Positions 47,567-59,000 of a stretch of 64,000 nt of DNA are shown here, in pieces (within the stretch, counting starts at the first letter, position 1; each line of letters opens with the position of its first letter). The notes under the pieces were generated by a model that made no database searches, was not told the DNA's origin, and saw only the letters and a list, made by a program, of their open reading frames with translations. This DNA comes from Macrotis lagotis (lineage: Eukaryota; Chordata; Mammalia; Peramelemorphia; Peramelidae). The position numbers and the translations under genes are program-made. Where the stretch lies: NCBI RefSeq assembly GCF_037893015.1, contig NC_133658.1:426961890-427025889 (forward strand), in the 5' to 3' direction.

Positions 47567-50339
47567 TTACATAAATATTTTTTTAAAAATAGGAGAAGGA
47601 GTTCTGCCAAATTCTTTTTACGATACCACCCTGGTGCTGAGACCTAAACCAGGGAGAACCAAAACAGACAAAGAGAATTATAGACCACTCTCCCTAACAA
47701 GCATTGATGAAAAAATCTTAAATAAAATTTTATCAATGAGATCATAGCAAGTTATTAGTAGCATAATATAATATGATCAGTTAGGATTTATACTGGGTAG
47801 GCAGGGTTGGTTTATTTTTTGGAAAACACTCAAAATAATTGAATGTATCAATAGCAAAACCAACAGAAAACATTTGAATATCTCAATAGATGCTGAAAAA
47901 GACTTCAGTAAAATACAAATATTCATTCCTATTAACAACATTCCCAGAATGTTTAGGAATAAAGAGTTTTCCTTAAAATAATAAGTAGAATCAACTCAAA
48001 ATTATTAACAAATATTATATGTAATGGGGATAAAATCAGAGCATTTTCAATAAGATTAGGGTTGAAACAAGGAAGCCCATTATCACATTACTAGTTAATA
48101 TTGCACTAGATATGTTAGCTTTAGCAATAAGTGAAGAAACAGAAATTGAACTAATTAGACTTGACAATGAAGAAACAAAGCTTTCACTCTTTGCAGATGA
48201 TATGATGGTATACCTAGACAACATAAGGAAATCATCCAAAAAACTCCTTGAAATAATTAAAAATTAAATAATAATAATAAATTCAGCAAAGTAACAGTAT
48301 ATAAAATAAGCCCACATAAATTATCAGCTTTTGTATATATGAACAACAAAGCACAAGAGAAGGAGATACAAAGAGAAATTCCATTTAAAGTAAATACAGA
48401 TAACATTAAATACTTGGGAATCTATCTCCCAAGCCAAACCCAGAAAATTTATGAACAAATTATAAAGCATTTCTCACCAAAATAAAAAGTGATCTAAATA
48501 CTTGGAAAAATGCCAATTACTTATGATAGGTTAAATTAATATAATAAAAAATTATTTTACCCAAATTAAATTACTTATTCAGTACCATGCCAATTAAACT
48601 ACCAAATAACTATTTTACTGAGATAGAAAAAATAACAACAAAATTCATCTGGAACAACAAAAGATCAAGAATTGCAAGGGGATTGAAGAAAAAAAAATGT
48701 AAAGTGGGTGGCCTAGCTCTAACAGATCTAAAATTATACTATAAAGAGGTGGTCATCAAAATTGCCTGGTACTGGTTAAAAAACAGAGTAATGGATAAGT
48801 GGATTAGGATATGTTCAAAAGAAACATGAGTAAATGACTACAGTAACCTATTGTTTGATAAACCCAAAGACATTAACTTTGGAATTAAGAACTCACAATT
48901 TGACAAAAATTGTGAGAAAACTGGAAACTAGTTTGGCAAAAATTAAGCATAGACCTACATCTCACATCCTTTACCAAAAGAAGGTCAATATAGGTACAAG
49001 ATTTCAACATAAAGGTCAATGACATAGATAAATTAATAGACCAAGAAATATTCTGTCTATCAGATCTATGGAAATGGGACAAATTTATGACCAAACAAGA
49101 AATAGAGCACATTACAAATTGCAAAATGAATGATTTTGACTATATTAAATTAAAAAAGATTTTGCTCTAATAAAATCAATACTGCCAAAATTAGAAGGAA
49201 AGCAGAAAAGTGGGAAACTATCTTCACAACTAGGAGTTCTGATAAAGGTCTCTTTTCTAAAATATATAGAGAACTGCATCAGACTTATAAAGTTGCAAGT
49301 GATTCCCCAATTGAGAAATGGTCCAAGCATATGAATAGACAGTTTTCAAATGAAGAAATTAAATATATATAAAATCATATAAAAATACTCCAAATCATTA
49401 CTGACTAAAGAAATACAAATTTAAAAAACTCTGAGGTGTCACTTCATACCTATCAGATTGACTAAGATGGCAAAAAGTGGAAATGATCAATGTTAGAGAG
49501 GTTGTGGGAGGATTGGGACATTAATGCATTTCCATTCTGGAAATCAATATGGAACAATGGTCTAAAAGCAGTATAACTGTTCATAGCCTTGGATACCACC
49601 ATTCTGATTCTAGGTCTATATCTAGAAGAAATCATAAAAATAATGGGAAAAGTCCCACATGTTTCAAAATACTCCTAGTAGCTTTTTTTGTAGTGGCAAA
49701 GAATTGGAAATTGAGGGGATGCCCATCAATTGGGGAATGGTTAAACACGTTATAGTACAAGAATATTATGGAATACTATTATTTTATAAGAAATTATAAA
49801 TTCTCAGACTCTAGAAAAGCATGGAATGGATTACAGGATCTGATGCAGAGGCAAGAGAGCAGAACAAAGAGAACAATGTACATATTAACAACAACATTAT
49901 GAGATGATTAACCCTGAGGGATCCAGCTGCTCTCAGGTCAGAGTTAGGACAACCTTATTAGGGCAGCTATGGACAATGTTATCCCTATACAGAAGAAAAA
50001 CAAAACAAACAAAAAAAATCTTTCAGAATATGATGAACACTACATCAATTTTTAAAAATATCTCTTATGTATCTCTTTCCCTTAATCATAATTCCTCATA
50101 CCAGAAACGACTAATCTGTAAACATGTTAAACAAATGTGAATCTATAATATCAAACTGACTGTTTGCCACTGAGGGGAGGGGGATAGGAAGGGAAGGTGG
50201 AAGGCAAATTTATAACCTAGAAATATACATATGCATATAGATGAATGTTAAAAAGTTTTCATTACATGTATTTGGAAAAATAATATATCAATAAAAATTC
50301 AGGTATAACATGATTTCTTCCCCCCCTCCTTTTTTGGGA

Positions 50340-50825
50340 GTACTTAATGGGCTTTATTAATAATACTTTATTTTTCTCTATAGAATTTTTTTATATCTTG
50401 AGTTTTAAAATCCTCCTTCCTTCCCCAGATGCTAAGCAATTTGATATGTTTTGCATGTGCAACTATACAAAAGATTTCTATATTAGTCAGATGTAAAAGA
50501 AGACTCAACTTGACTCCCCCTAAAACACAAAAAATAATAGAATTCTTCTATCTACATTTAGATTTTATCAATTCTTTCTCTGGGAATGTATAATATTTTT
50601 CATCATGAATGCTTTGGAATTGTCTTGGATCATTGTATAGTTGAAAATAGTTAAGTCATTCACAGTTGATCATTGTACAATATTGCTGTTACTATGTATG
50701 ACATTATCCTGGTTCTGCTCATTTCACTTTACATTAGCTCAAGTAAATCTCCCAGTTTTATCAAAACCAGACTTGTTGTAATTTCATGTAGTACAATAGT
50801 ATACCATTGCTGTCATATGCCAAAA
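50340..50825 (-). mobile_element. L1 3' end fragment, antisense
   Basis: Antisense 3' UTR and end of ORF2: 'ttctctgggaatgtataata', 'gaattgtcttggatcattgt', 'cacagttgatcattgtacaa', 'ctggttctgctcatttcact', 'gtacaatagtataccattgc'. Ends abruptly (5' truncated). Confidence 0.8.
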
Positions 50826-50884
50826 CTGATGTAAGCATTTAAGAGCCTAAAATATTTATATTTACATATTTAAACTTAAATATA

Positions 50885-51030
50885 TATATATATTATTTTA
50901 TTTAATCTTCACAGTTATTATTACTCCCATTTTACAGGTGAGGAAACTGAGGCAAGTAGAAATTAAATGAGTTTCCCAGGATCATATAGCTAGTAAATGT
51001 CTGAGGCTGGATTTGAACCAAAGTTTGTGG
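50885..51030 (-). mobile_element. MIR-like SINE, antisense
   Basis: 'ttatttaatcttcacagtta', 'tcccattttacaggtgagga', 'tcccaggatcatatagctag', 'gaggctggatttgaaccaaa', preceded by a short TA run. Confidence 0.7.
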
Positions 51031-51210
51031 GGGAAGGGTTCTGCGTGTTATTTTATTTTATTTTTTTCCAATTATAAGTAAAGATAGTTTTCAACACTCA
51101 TTGTTTTGGTAAACTTTTGAGTTTCACATTTTTCTGACTCCTGGTATTTCATCCCCCTCCCCATAATAGTGAGCAATTTTGTGCAATCATGTCTAAAATA
51201 TTTCCATATT

Positions 51211-51523
51211 GTTGTTGTTTTTTGTCCTTTATTCTCAAAGAAGATCATGGTATCATGGGGGTGATGCCATGAAAAGCATATAAATTGGGTTTGAGTAAGG
51301 GGGTGCTGTGCTAAGTCACCAGTCTCCTCCAGTGCCAAAAAGATTCAGTGGCCAGACATAAATCAGGATTACTGGAGATTTTCCTAAATGTGAGGCAATC
51401 AGAGAGTTAAGTGACTTGCCCAAGGTCACACAGTAAGAGTCAAGAGTCTGAGCCTGGATTTCAGCTAATACTTTCCTGATTCCAGCGCTGATACCCTATC
51501 CATTGTGTCACATAGCTGCACCA
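51211..51523 (-). mobile_element. Long marsupial SINE (australidelphian WSINE-like), antisense
   Basis: Antisense partner of 23990-24308: 'gttgttgttttttgtccttt', 'tctcaaagaagatcatggta', 'ggtgatgccatgaaaagcat', 'gctaagtcaccagtctcctc', 'gccagacataaatcaggatt', then the tRNA-like part ending 'catagctgcacc'. Flanked by 'ccatatt' on both sides (51204-51210 and 51521-51527). Confidence 0.85.
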
Positions 51524-52295
51524 TATTAGCCATGTTATGAAAGAAGAATTATAACTAAAGGGGAAAAATCATGAGAAATGAAAAAATATGCATTAAAAAG
51601 CTAAAATAGTATGCTTTGATCTGCATTCAGGCTCCAAAGTTTTTTCCTTTGGAAATGGATTCTATTTTCTATCACAAGTCTTTTAAAATTGTTTTTGACA
51701 ACAATGGAAGTCAGAGTTCTTCATAGTTCATGATCATACAATGTTTCAGTTAATGTGCTCAGTGTACTCATGATTTTGCTTACTTCACTCAGTACTGATT
51801 CAAGCAAGTCTTTGCTGGCTTTTCTGAGGTGTGCCTGACCATAATTTCTTAAGAATTGTTGGGCATCCCCTCAAGATCTCATTTTTTGTGACTATTAAAA
51901 TAGCTGCTATATACACCCCTCCTTTTTATTCTTATTTCTTTGGGATATAAACCTAGTAGTGATATTGCTGGGTCAAAGGGTATACAGTTTTATTGCCCTT
52001 TGGACTTAATTCTAAATTGTTCTCAAGAAAGATTAAATCATGTCATAATTCTATTAGCAATGCCATAATGTACCAGTTTTCCCATATCCCCTTTGACGTG
52101 GATCAGTTTCCTCTTTAGCCATATTGGCCAATCTAATAGGTGTGAAGTAGTACTTCAGAGTTGTTATAATTTGCATTTTATTAATCAATAATAATCTAAG
52201 CAATAGGTACTTTTAATTTGTTAATTTGAAGACTATATCTTTTGACCATTTATCAATTGGGGAATGACTCATTCTTATAAATTTAACTCAGTTTA

Positions 52296-52520
52296 TATAT
52301 ATATATAAGATATATGATAATATGTATTATATACACATATGTATATAATTATGCAATCATGTCTAACATAGTTCCATATCGTTGTTGTTTTTTGCCCTTT
52401 ATTCTCAAAGAAGATCATGATATCAGGGAGGTGATGCCATGACAATGACATAAAACACACACACACACACACACACATATATGTGTATATATACATATAT
52501 ATACACACACATACAATTTA
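52296..52520. repeat. Insert of TA/CA microsatellites around a copied L1/SINE junction
   Basis: (TA)n at 52296-52345, then 52352-52454 which repeats 51182-51284 base for base without gaps (about eleven differences in 103 bases by eye), then (CA)n/(TA)n at 52455-52512. The copied piece spans the boundary between L1 3' UTR and the WSINE-like SINE. Confidence 0.8.
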
Positions 52521-52640
52521 GAAATGAGTCTTTTACCAGATACACGAGCTGTGAAAATTATTTCCAAGCTTTCTGTATTCCTTCCCATCTTAGTTGCATT
52601 TGGTTTAGTATAACACTATCTACCTCACCATATGTGACTA

Positions 52641-53615
52641 TTTTTCCTTTAGTATTTTATTTTATCCCAATTAGATATGAAAACAATTTTCAATGTTCAT
52701 TTCTAAAAGTGAAAATTGTCTCCCTCCCTTCTTTCCCCCTCATTGAATAAACAGGGAATTTGATAAAGATTATATGTGTGCTATCATGCAAAACATATTT
52801 CCATGTCAGTTATGTTGTAAAAGAAACAATAAATCAAAAAATATTGAACAACAAAAATAAAATTAAAAAAAATATGCTTCTATCTGTATTTAGACTTCAT
52901 TAGTTCTTTATCTGGGAATGGAAAGCATTTTTCATCATAACTCCTCCAGAATTGTCTTGTATCATTGCATTATTGAGAATAATAATTCATTCACAGTTGA
53001 TCATCTTAATAGTAATTTATTGTGTACAATTTCCTCCTTCTTCTATCCATTTCACTTTGTAATAGTTGTCTTACACAATTTTTCCGAGAGCATCTAGCTC
53101 ATCATTTATTCCTTCAACTTTGCTTAGTCATTACTCAACAGAAAAGAACTGCTATAAATTTTTTGTGCATATAGGTCCTTCTTGTTTTTTATTTCTTTTA
53201 GGATTCACAATTAGTAGTGATATTGCTAGGTCAATAAGTGTGCATGACTTTTTAGGCCTATAATCACAGATCACAATTGTACTACATAATGATTGAACCA
53301 GTTTAAAACTCTAAGAACAGTGCATTAGTGTGTCAGTTTTCTGCATCCCCTCTAACATTTGTCATTTTCTTTTCTATCCATTTAACAAATCTAATAGGTG
53401 TGAGGTAATATTTCAGGTTCTTTTTGCATTTCTCTCATCAGTACTGACTGAGCATTTTCTCATTTGGCTATAAAGATCTTTGATTCCTTCATGTGAAATC
53501 TGGTTGTTCATATTTTTGATAACTTATTAGTTGGGGAATGATACTTCTTCCCATAAACTTGACTCATTTCTCTATATTTTTGAGAAGCAAATTTGCTTCC
53601 AAAGTTTTTCGCAGT
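52641..53615 (-). mobile_element. L1 3' UTR and ORF2 C-terminal region, antisense
   Basis: T-rich start at 52641 (the A-tail in antisense), 3' UTR to about 53060, then ORF2 end: 'agtgatattgctaggtcaat', 'cctctaacatttgtcatttt', 'ttagttggggaatgatactt'. At about 53610 it changes to inter-ORF sequence, so most of ORF2 is missing or a separate element begins. Confidence 0.7.
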
Positions 53616-54222
53616 TATGATTATGGTATTTCCCTCTCCCAGTCTGTTCTTTTCTCTCTCCTTTCATCTAGTCTCTCCTAAAACATGTTTTACTTCTATC
53701 ATCTCCTCCAATCTGTCCCCCCTCCTTTGAGCACCACTCCCTTCATTTATACTCTGCCCCTCTTACTATCCCATAGGATGAGAGAGATTTCTATACCCAA
53801 TTGAGCGTATATTGAGTTTTCATTTAGTATATCTTTCTGGAGGTATTTGGCAGATTCATTCAATTTTTATTTTATCCCCTGATTCTATTATATTAGGGCA
53901 GTTTTCCTTGATAGTTTCTTGAAAAATAACGTCCAACTAATACATTCTTGGTGGAGCCATGAACTCATCCAACCATTCTGGAGAACAGTCTGGAACTATT
54001 CCCAAATGGCAACAAAAATGTGCATACCCTTTGATCCAGCAATAGCACTACTGGGTCTATACCCTGAAGAGATGATGAAACAGTGTAAAAACATCACTTG
54101 TATAAAAATATTCATAGCAGTTAGTAGTGGCACAGAATTGGAAATCAAGTAAATGTCTTTCAATTGAGGAATGGCTTAGCAAACTGTGGTATATGTATGT
54201 CATGGAAAACTATTGTTCTATT

Positions 54223-54239
54223 AGAAACCAGGAAGGGAT
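54223..54239. repeat. Left target-site duplication of the HMGN1 retrocopy
   Basis: 'agaaaccaggaagggat' here and 'agaaaccaggagggat' at 55346-55361, identical but for one base. Both are L1 3' UTR sequence. Confidence 0.9.
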
Positions 54240-55345
54240 TTGAGTGTCGGCAATAAAAAGGGCTTTTAATTTTTGGAGGTGCAGGGCCAGCTGCAATTAG
54301 TTCCCGGCAAAGTCGGCCGCCTCGCACGCAGCCGGCCGCGGCTCCGAACTCCCGCTGCGCCCCGCTCCACTCCGGCCCCGCTCCCGCGCCGCCCGCGCCC
54401 AGGTGCAACTATGCCCAAAAGAAAGGCAGCCGTTGAAGGCCAGAGAAACAATGAGCCAAAGAGACGGTCACCTAGATTATCTGCTAAGCCTGTTCTTCAA
54501 TCTGAGCCCAAAACCAAAAAAGCTGCAGCCCCAAAGAAAATGAACATAACAAATGATAAAAAGGAAATCAAAGGCAAGAAGGTGGCAGCCGCAGCCAAAG
54601 TCAAAGTCGAAACCAAACAGGAGGAAGTGAAAGAAGAAAACCACTCTGAAAATGGAGAGACCCAAACTAATGAGGTGCCGATTGTGGAAGAACCTGAGGA
54701 GAAAGCAGCCACATCTGAATAATATGTAACACTGCCCTATATCTCTTGTCAGTTTGGTATCTGTACCTCCATCCTGTATTGTTAACACAGAGGAATATTT
54801 TTTCAACTATTTTCTAAATGCAAGTTTTTTTTAGCATGAAGTTAATTCTGGAACATCTCCATCTTGGTCACTTGAATATGATGTCACCAACAAGATGTCA
54901 TTGTCTCTGCATTTTCTGATTGTTAATAGTTTGATCTATGGGAAGAATAAGTGGTGGTAGCTTTTGACTTTGTCACTGTGTCCTTTCTTTGTGTAAACTC
55001 TCCTTTCCATCCTTTGGATTTTTCTTTGACCCTGGTACGTGTTTGATTCAGTGAAGTGGGGAGGTCCCAAATAGAAAGTTCTTGCATTGGCAAGTCCAGG
55101 GTGTTTGTGGATTGATTTTATAAAGAAGGTGAGCTATTTTCATGAGATTCTAAGAGTTGGAAATATCTTTCCCAAATATAACTTTAATATTAGTTTTTGA
55201 AAGAAAGTAAAATGTAACCATGTTGTTAAGCAAAATATGTTTATTTCAGAAGGACAGGTTGACTGTATGTGTATCCACTATTAGAAATTTTGCTGGATTT
55301 ATCTTAATAAAAGAAAAAGACTCCTCAAAATAAAAAAAAAAGAAA
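54240..55345 (+). pseudogene. HMGN1: Full-length HMGN1 retrocopy with intact reading frame
   Basis: A complete intronless mRNA copy: leader 54240-54410 (GC-rich from 54270, with roughly nineteen CpG sites by eye in about 120 bases), coding frame 54411-54722, a long 3' UTR, AATAAA at 55306 and a short poly(A) at about 55331-55345. Near-perfect target-site duplications and retained CpG sites show it is young. It interrupts an L1 3' end. Whether it is a transcribed retrogene or a pseudogene that has not yet decayed cannot be told from sequence alone; without evidence of expression the label pseudogene is the cautious one. Confidence 0.9.
54411..54722 (+). CDS. HMGN1: HMGN1-like nucleosome-binding protein, 103 residues, retrocopy ORF
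   Basis: HMGN proteins are small nuclear proteins that bind nucleosome cores and loosen chromatin. The frame starts MPKRKAAVEG, the family's invariant MPKRK start, preceded by the GC-rich leader. Residues about 16-26 are the nucleosome-binding domain, here RRSPRLSAKP where the family has RRSARLSAKP, so one core alanine is proline. A lysine/alanine-rich middle follows, then an acidic chromatin-regulatory tail (KEENHSENGETQTNE, ending EEKAATSE). From memory, ETKQE-KEENHSENG-T-TNE is close to the HMGN1 form of non-placental vertebrates. Length agrees with HMGN1 (about 100 residues). No stop or frameshift. HMGN5 shares the N-terminus but has a far longer acidic tail. Confidence 0.85.
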   Translation: MPKRKAAVEGQRNNEPKRRSPRLSAKPVLQSEPKTKKAAAPKKMNITNDKKEIKGKKVAAAAKVKVETKQEEVKEENHSENGETQTNEVPIVEEPEEKAATSE

Positions 55346-56041
55346 AGAAACCAGGAGGGATGGCAATTCAGGAAAGCCTGGAGGGATTTGCATGAACTGA
55401 GGCTGAGCAAGATGAGCAGAACCAAAAAAAACACTGCACAACCTAACAGCAACGTGGATGTGATGATGAACCTTGATGGACCTGCTCATTCCATCAGTGC
55501 AACAATCAGGGACAATTTTGAGCTATCTGCAATAGAGAATACCATCTGTATCCAGGGAAAGAACTGAGTAGTTTGAACAAAGACCAAGGATTATTACCTT
55601 TAATTTAGGGGAAAAAAACTTTGATATGTTATTTTTTGATCTAGCTATCTCTTTTACTTTATGTTTCTTCCTTAAGGATATGATTGCTCTCTCATCACAT
55701 TCAGTTTGAATCAATGTATACCCTGGAAACTATGTAAAGACTGACAAATTGACTTCTGTGTGGGGTGGGGGGGGGGATGGAAGTAAGATTAGGGGGAAAA
55801 TTTTAAAACTCGAAATAAATTCTTTTAAAGAACAAAAAAAAATAACATGCAGACTTGGTTTTGATCATGACTTCCAGAGAGTCAAATAATTTTTATATTA
55901 TTTTTCCTGGATCTATTTTTGAGATTAATTGTTTTTCTGATGAGATATTTCACATTGTCTTCTGTTTTTTCATTATGATATTTGAATAGTTCTTGATGTT
56001 TCATAGAGTCATTAACTTCTGCTTATTCAATTCTAATTTCT

Positions 56042-59000
56042 GTTTTTATTTTTAAAGATTTTATTTGAGTTTTGAGTTTTACAATTTTTCCTCCAATATC
56101 ACATCCCTCCCCCCACCTCCCCACAGAAAGCAATCTGTCAGTCTTTATTTTGTTTCCATGTTGTACCTTGATCCAAATTAAGTGTGATGAGAAAGAAATC
56201 AAATCCTTAAGAAAGAAACAAAAAAGTATAGGAGATAACAAGATCAGACAATAAGATATCTGTTTTTTTCCTAAATTAAAGGGAATATTCCTTGAAATTT
56301 GTTCAAACTCCAAGGCTCTTTATCTGGATACACATGGTATTCTTCATTGCAGACAGTCCAAAATTGTCCCTGGTTGTTGCACTGATGGAACGAACAAGAC
56401 CATCAAGGCTGAACATTACCCCCATGTTGCTGATAGGGTGTACAGTGTTTTTCTGGTTCAGCTCATCCCACTCAGCATCAGTTCATGCAAATACCTCCAG
56501 GCTTCCCTGAATTCCCATCCCTCCTGGTTTCTAATAAAACAATAGTGTTCCATGACATACATATACCATAATTTGCTAAGCCATTCTCCAATTGAAGGAC
56601 ATTTACTTGATTTCCAATTCTTTGCCAGCACAAACAGGGTTGCTATGAATATTTTTGTTCAAGTGATATTTTTACCCTTTTTCATCATCTCCTCAGGGTA
56701 TGCTCATTTTTGTTGCCCTTTGGGTGTACTTCCAAATTTCTCTCTAGAAAGGTTGGATGAGTTCACAGCTGCACCAACAGTATAATAGTGTCCCAGATTT
56801 CCCATAACCCTTCCAACCATGATCATTATCCTTTCTGGTCATATTGGCCAGTCTTAGAGGTGTGAGGTGGGACTTCAGAGAAGCTTTGATTTGGATTTCT
56901 TTAATAATTAATGATTTAGAGCAATTTTTCATATGGCTATGGATTGCATTGTTCTCCTAATCTGTAAATTGCCTTTGCATATACTTTGACCATTTGTAAA
57001 TTTGGGAATGGATTTTTCTTTTAAAAATATGATTCAGTTCTCAATATATTTTAGAAATGATTCCCTTGTCAGAATCATTAGTTGAAAAGATTGTTTCCCA
57101 ATTTGCTACATTTCTTTTGATCTTGGTTACAATGGTTTTATCTGTGCAAAAGCTTTTGAATTTAATGTAATCAAAATCATATAGTTTGTTTTTGTTGATG
57201 TTCTCCATCTCTTCCTTAGTCATATCCACGGATCTGACAGGTAAACTAGTCCTTGATCTTCTAATTTGTTTATAGTATTTTTTTATGTCTAAATCCCATA
57301 ACCATTTGGATCTTATCTTGGTACAGTGTGTGAGGTGTTGGTCTAATCTAAGTTTCTTCCATACTAACTTCCAATTTTCCCAGCGATTTTTATCAAAGAG
57401 AGAGTTTTTATCCCAACAGCTGGAATCTCTGGGTTTATGAAAAAGCAGATTACTATAATCATCTCCTGCTTTTGCAACTAGTCTATTCCACTGGTCCACC
57501 ACTCTATTTCTTAGCCAATACCAATTTTTGATCACTGATGCTTCATAGTATAATTTTAGATTAGGTAGGGCTAAGAACTCTCCTTTTGCATTTTTTTCAT
57601 TAAATCCCTGGAAATTCTTGACTTTTTATTTCTCCATATGAATTAACTTATAACTCATTAAAGTAATTTTTTGGAATTTTGATTGGTAGGGAACTAAACA
57701 GGTAGTTTAGTTTTGGTAGAATTGTCATCTTTATTATGATAGCTCTACCTATCCATGAGCAGTGATATTTGTCCAGTTATTTAAATCTGATTCAGTTTGT
57801 GTGAGAAGTGTTTTATAATTGTTTTCAAAAAGTTTCTGATTATATCTTGGCAAATAGACTCCCAGGTATTTCATATTGTCTGAGCTTATTTTGAATGGGA
57901 TTTCTCTTTCTAGCTCTTCCTGCTGTATCTTGCTAGACATGTATAGAAAAGTTGAAGATTTATGAGCAATTATTTCATAACCTGTAACTTTGCTAAAATT
58001 GGTAATTGTTTCCACTAGTTTTTTGGATGATTTTTTGGGATTATCTAGGTAGACCATCATGTCATTTGCAAAGAGTGAGAGGTTTGTCTCTTCCTTCCCA
58101 ATTCTAATTCCTTCAATTTCTTTTTCTTCTCTAATTGCTGAAGCTGACATTTCTAATATAATATTGAATAATAGTGGTGATAATGGGAACCCTTGTTTCA
58201 CCCAGGGGGTGATCTTATTGGGAATGCCTCTAGCCTCCCCCCATTAAATATTATGTTGTTGATGGTTTCAAATAGATACTGCTAATTATTCTAAGGAAGA
58301 ATCCATTTACTCCTACACTCTCTAATGTTTTTAGTAGGAATGGATGTTGTATTTTGTCAAAAGATTTTTCAGCATCTATTGATATGGTCATATAATTTCT
58401 GATAGGTTTATTGTTGATATAATTGAGTATACTAACAGTTTTCCTAATATTGAACCAACCCTGCATTCCCAGGATAAATCCTACTTGATCATAATGTATT
58501 ATCCCAGTGATAACTTATTGTAATCCTTTTGCTAAGATTTTATTTAAGATTTTTGCATATATATTCATTAGGGAGATAGGTCTATAATTTTCTTTCTCTG
58601 TTTTAACTCTTCCTGGTTTAGGTATCATCATCATATTGGTTTCATAGAAAGAGTTAGGCAGAGTTCCATCTTTCCCTATTTTTCCAAAGAGTTTATATAG
58701 AAGTGGAACCAATTGTTCCTTAAATGTTTGGTAGAATTCACTTGTGAATTCTTCAGGCCCTGGACATTTTTTCTTAGGGAGTTCAATGATGGATTCTTGA
58801 ATTTCTTTTTCTGAGATAGGGTTGTTTAGGTATTTAATCTCCACTTCATTTAACCTTGGTAACTTATATTTTTATAAATATTCATCTATTTCACTTAGAT
58901 GATCAAATTTATTGGTATAGAGTTGGGAAAAATAATTTTGAATTTTTACTTTAATTTCCTCCTCATTGGTGGTGAGTTTACCTTTTTCATTTTTGATACT

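Larger units (their letters stand above)
36700..50310 (+). mobile_element. Plus-strand L1 spread over 13.6 kb by later insertions
   Basis: A near full-length L1 in pieces. 36790-37380: GC-richer 5' UTR-like leader. 37390-38440: ORF1 remains (37960-38110 reads FQHSNLKEKILQAAKKE, compare FQNYQIKEKILQATRKK at 61142; 38190-38350 keeps the C-terminal PELNRKF-like segment). 39298-40560: inter-ORF region. 40945-42260: ORF2 endonuclease (LNMYASRGMESKLL and GDLNLPLSELDKSNHK) and following part. 47585-48830: reverse transcriptase, with [18 protein letters not shown] near 47611 and an intact [12 protein letters not shown] catalytic box near 48193. 48830-50300: C-terminal region and 3' UTR with A-rich end. 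It is interrupted by a Tigger-like transposon, two SINEs and a 5.3 kb minus-strand L1. Several frame breaks make it inactive. Confidence 0.75.
51050..52640 (-). mobile_element. Old L1 3' end, antisense, carrying a SINE and an insertion
   Basis: 51050-51210 and 51524-52290 carry antisense 3' UTR and the ORF2 C-terminal region ('gatattgctgggtcaaaggg' is the complement of the PFDPAIS segment; 'tatcaattggggaatgactc' follows). 52520-52640 continues upstream ORF2 (minus-strand KMGRNTESLEIIFTARVSG, compare KRNVANWETIFSTNDSD). A long SINE interrupts at 51211-51523, and 52296-52520 is an inserted microsatellite-plus-duplicate block. Confidence 0.75.
53937..55837 (+). mobile_element. 5'-truncated L1 3' end, split by the HMGN1 retrocopy
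   Basis: 53937-54222 is the end of ORF2 (LIQPFWRTVWNYSQMATKM, then IALLGLYPEEMMKQ) and 55362-55837 the 3' UTR with G-rich tract near 55765 and an A-rich end. Flanked by 'aaaaataacgtccaa' (53922-53936) and 'aaaaataacatgcag' (55838-55852). Apart from the retrocopy it is about 760 bases. Confidence 0.85.

Noticed and set aside
54273-54410. In-frame upstream extension of the HMGN1 frame (46 codons)
   Set aside because: The family always starts MPKRK; the upstream part is GC-rich 5' leader sequence with no protein similarity.
54477-54806. Two minus-strand ORFs opposite HMGN1, rich in Phe and Leu
   Set aside because: Antisense of lysine- and glutamate-rich codons gives such hydrophobic frames; no independent evidence.
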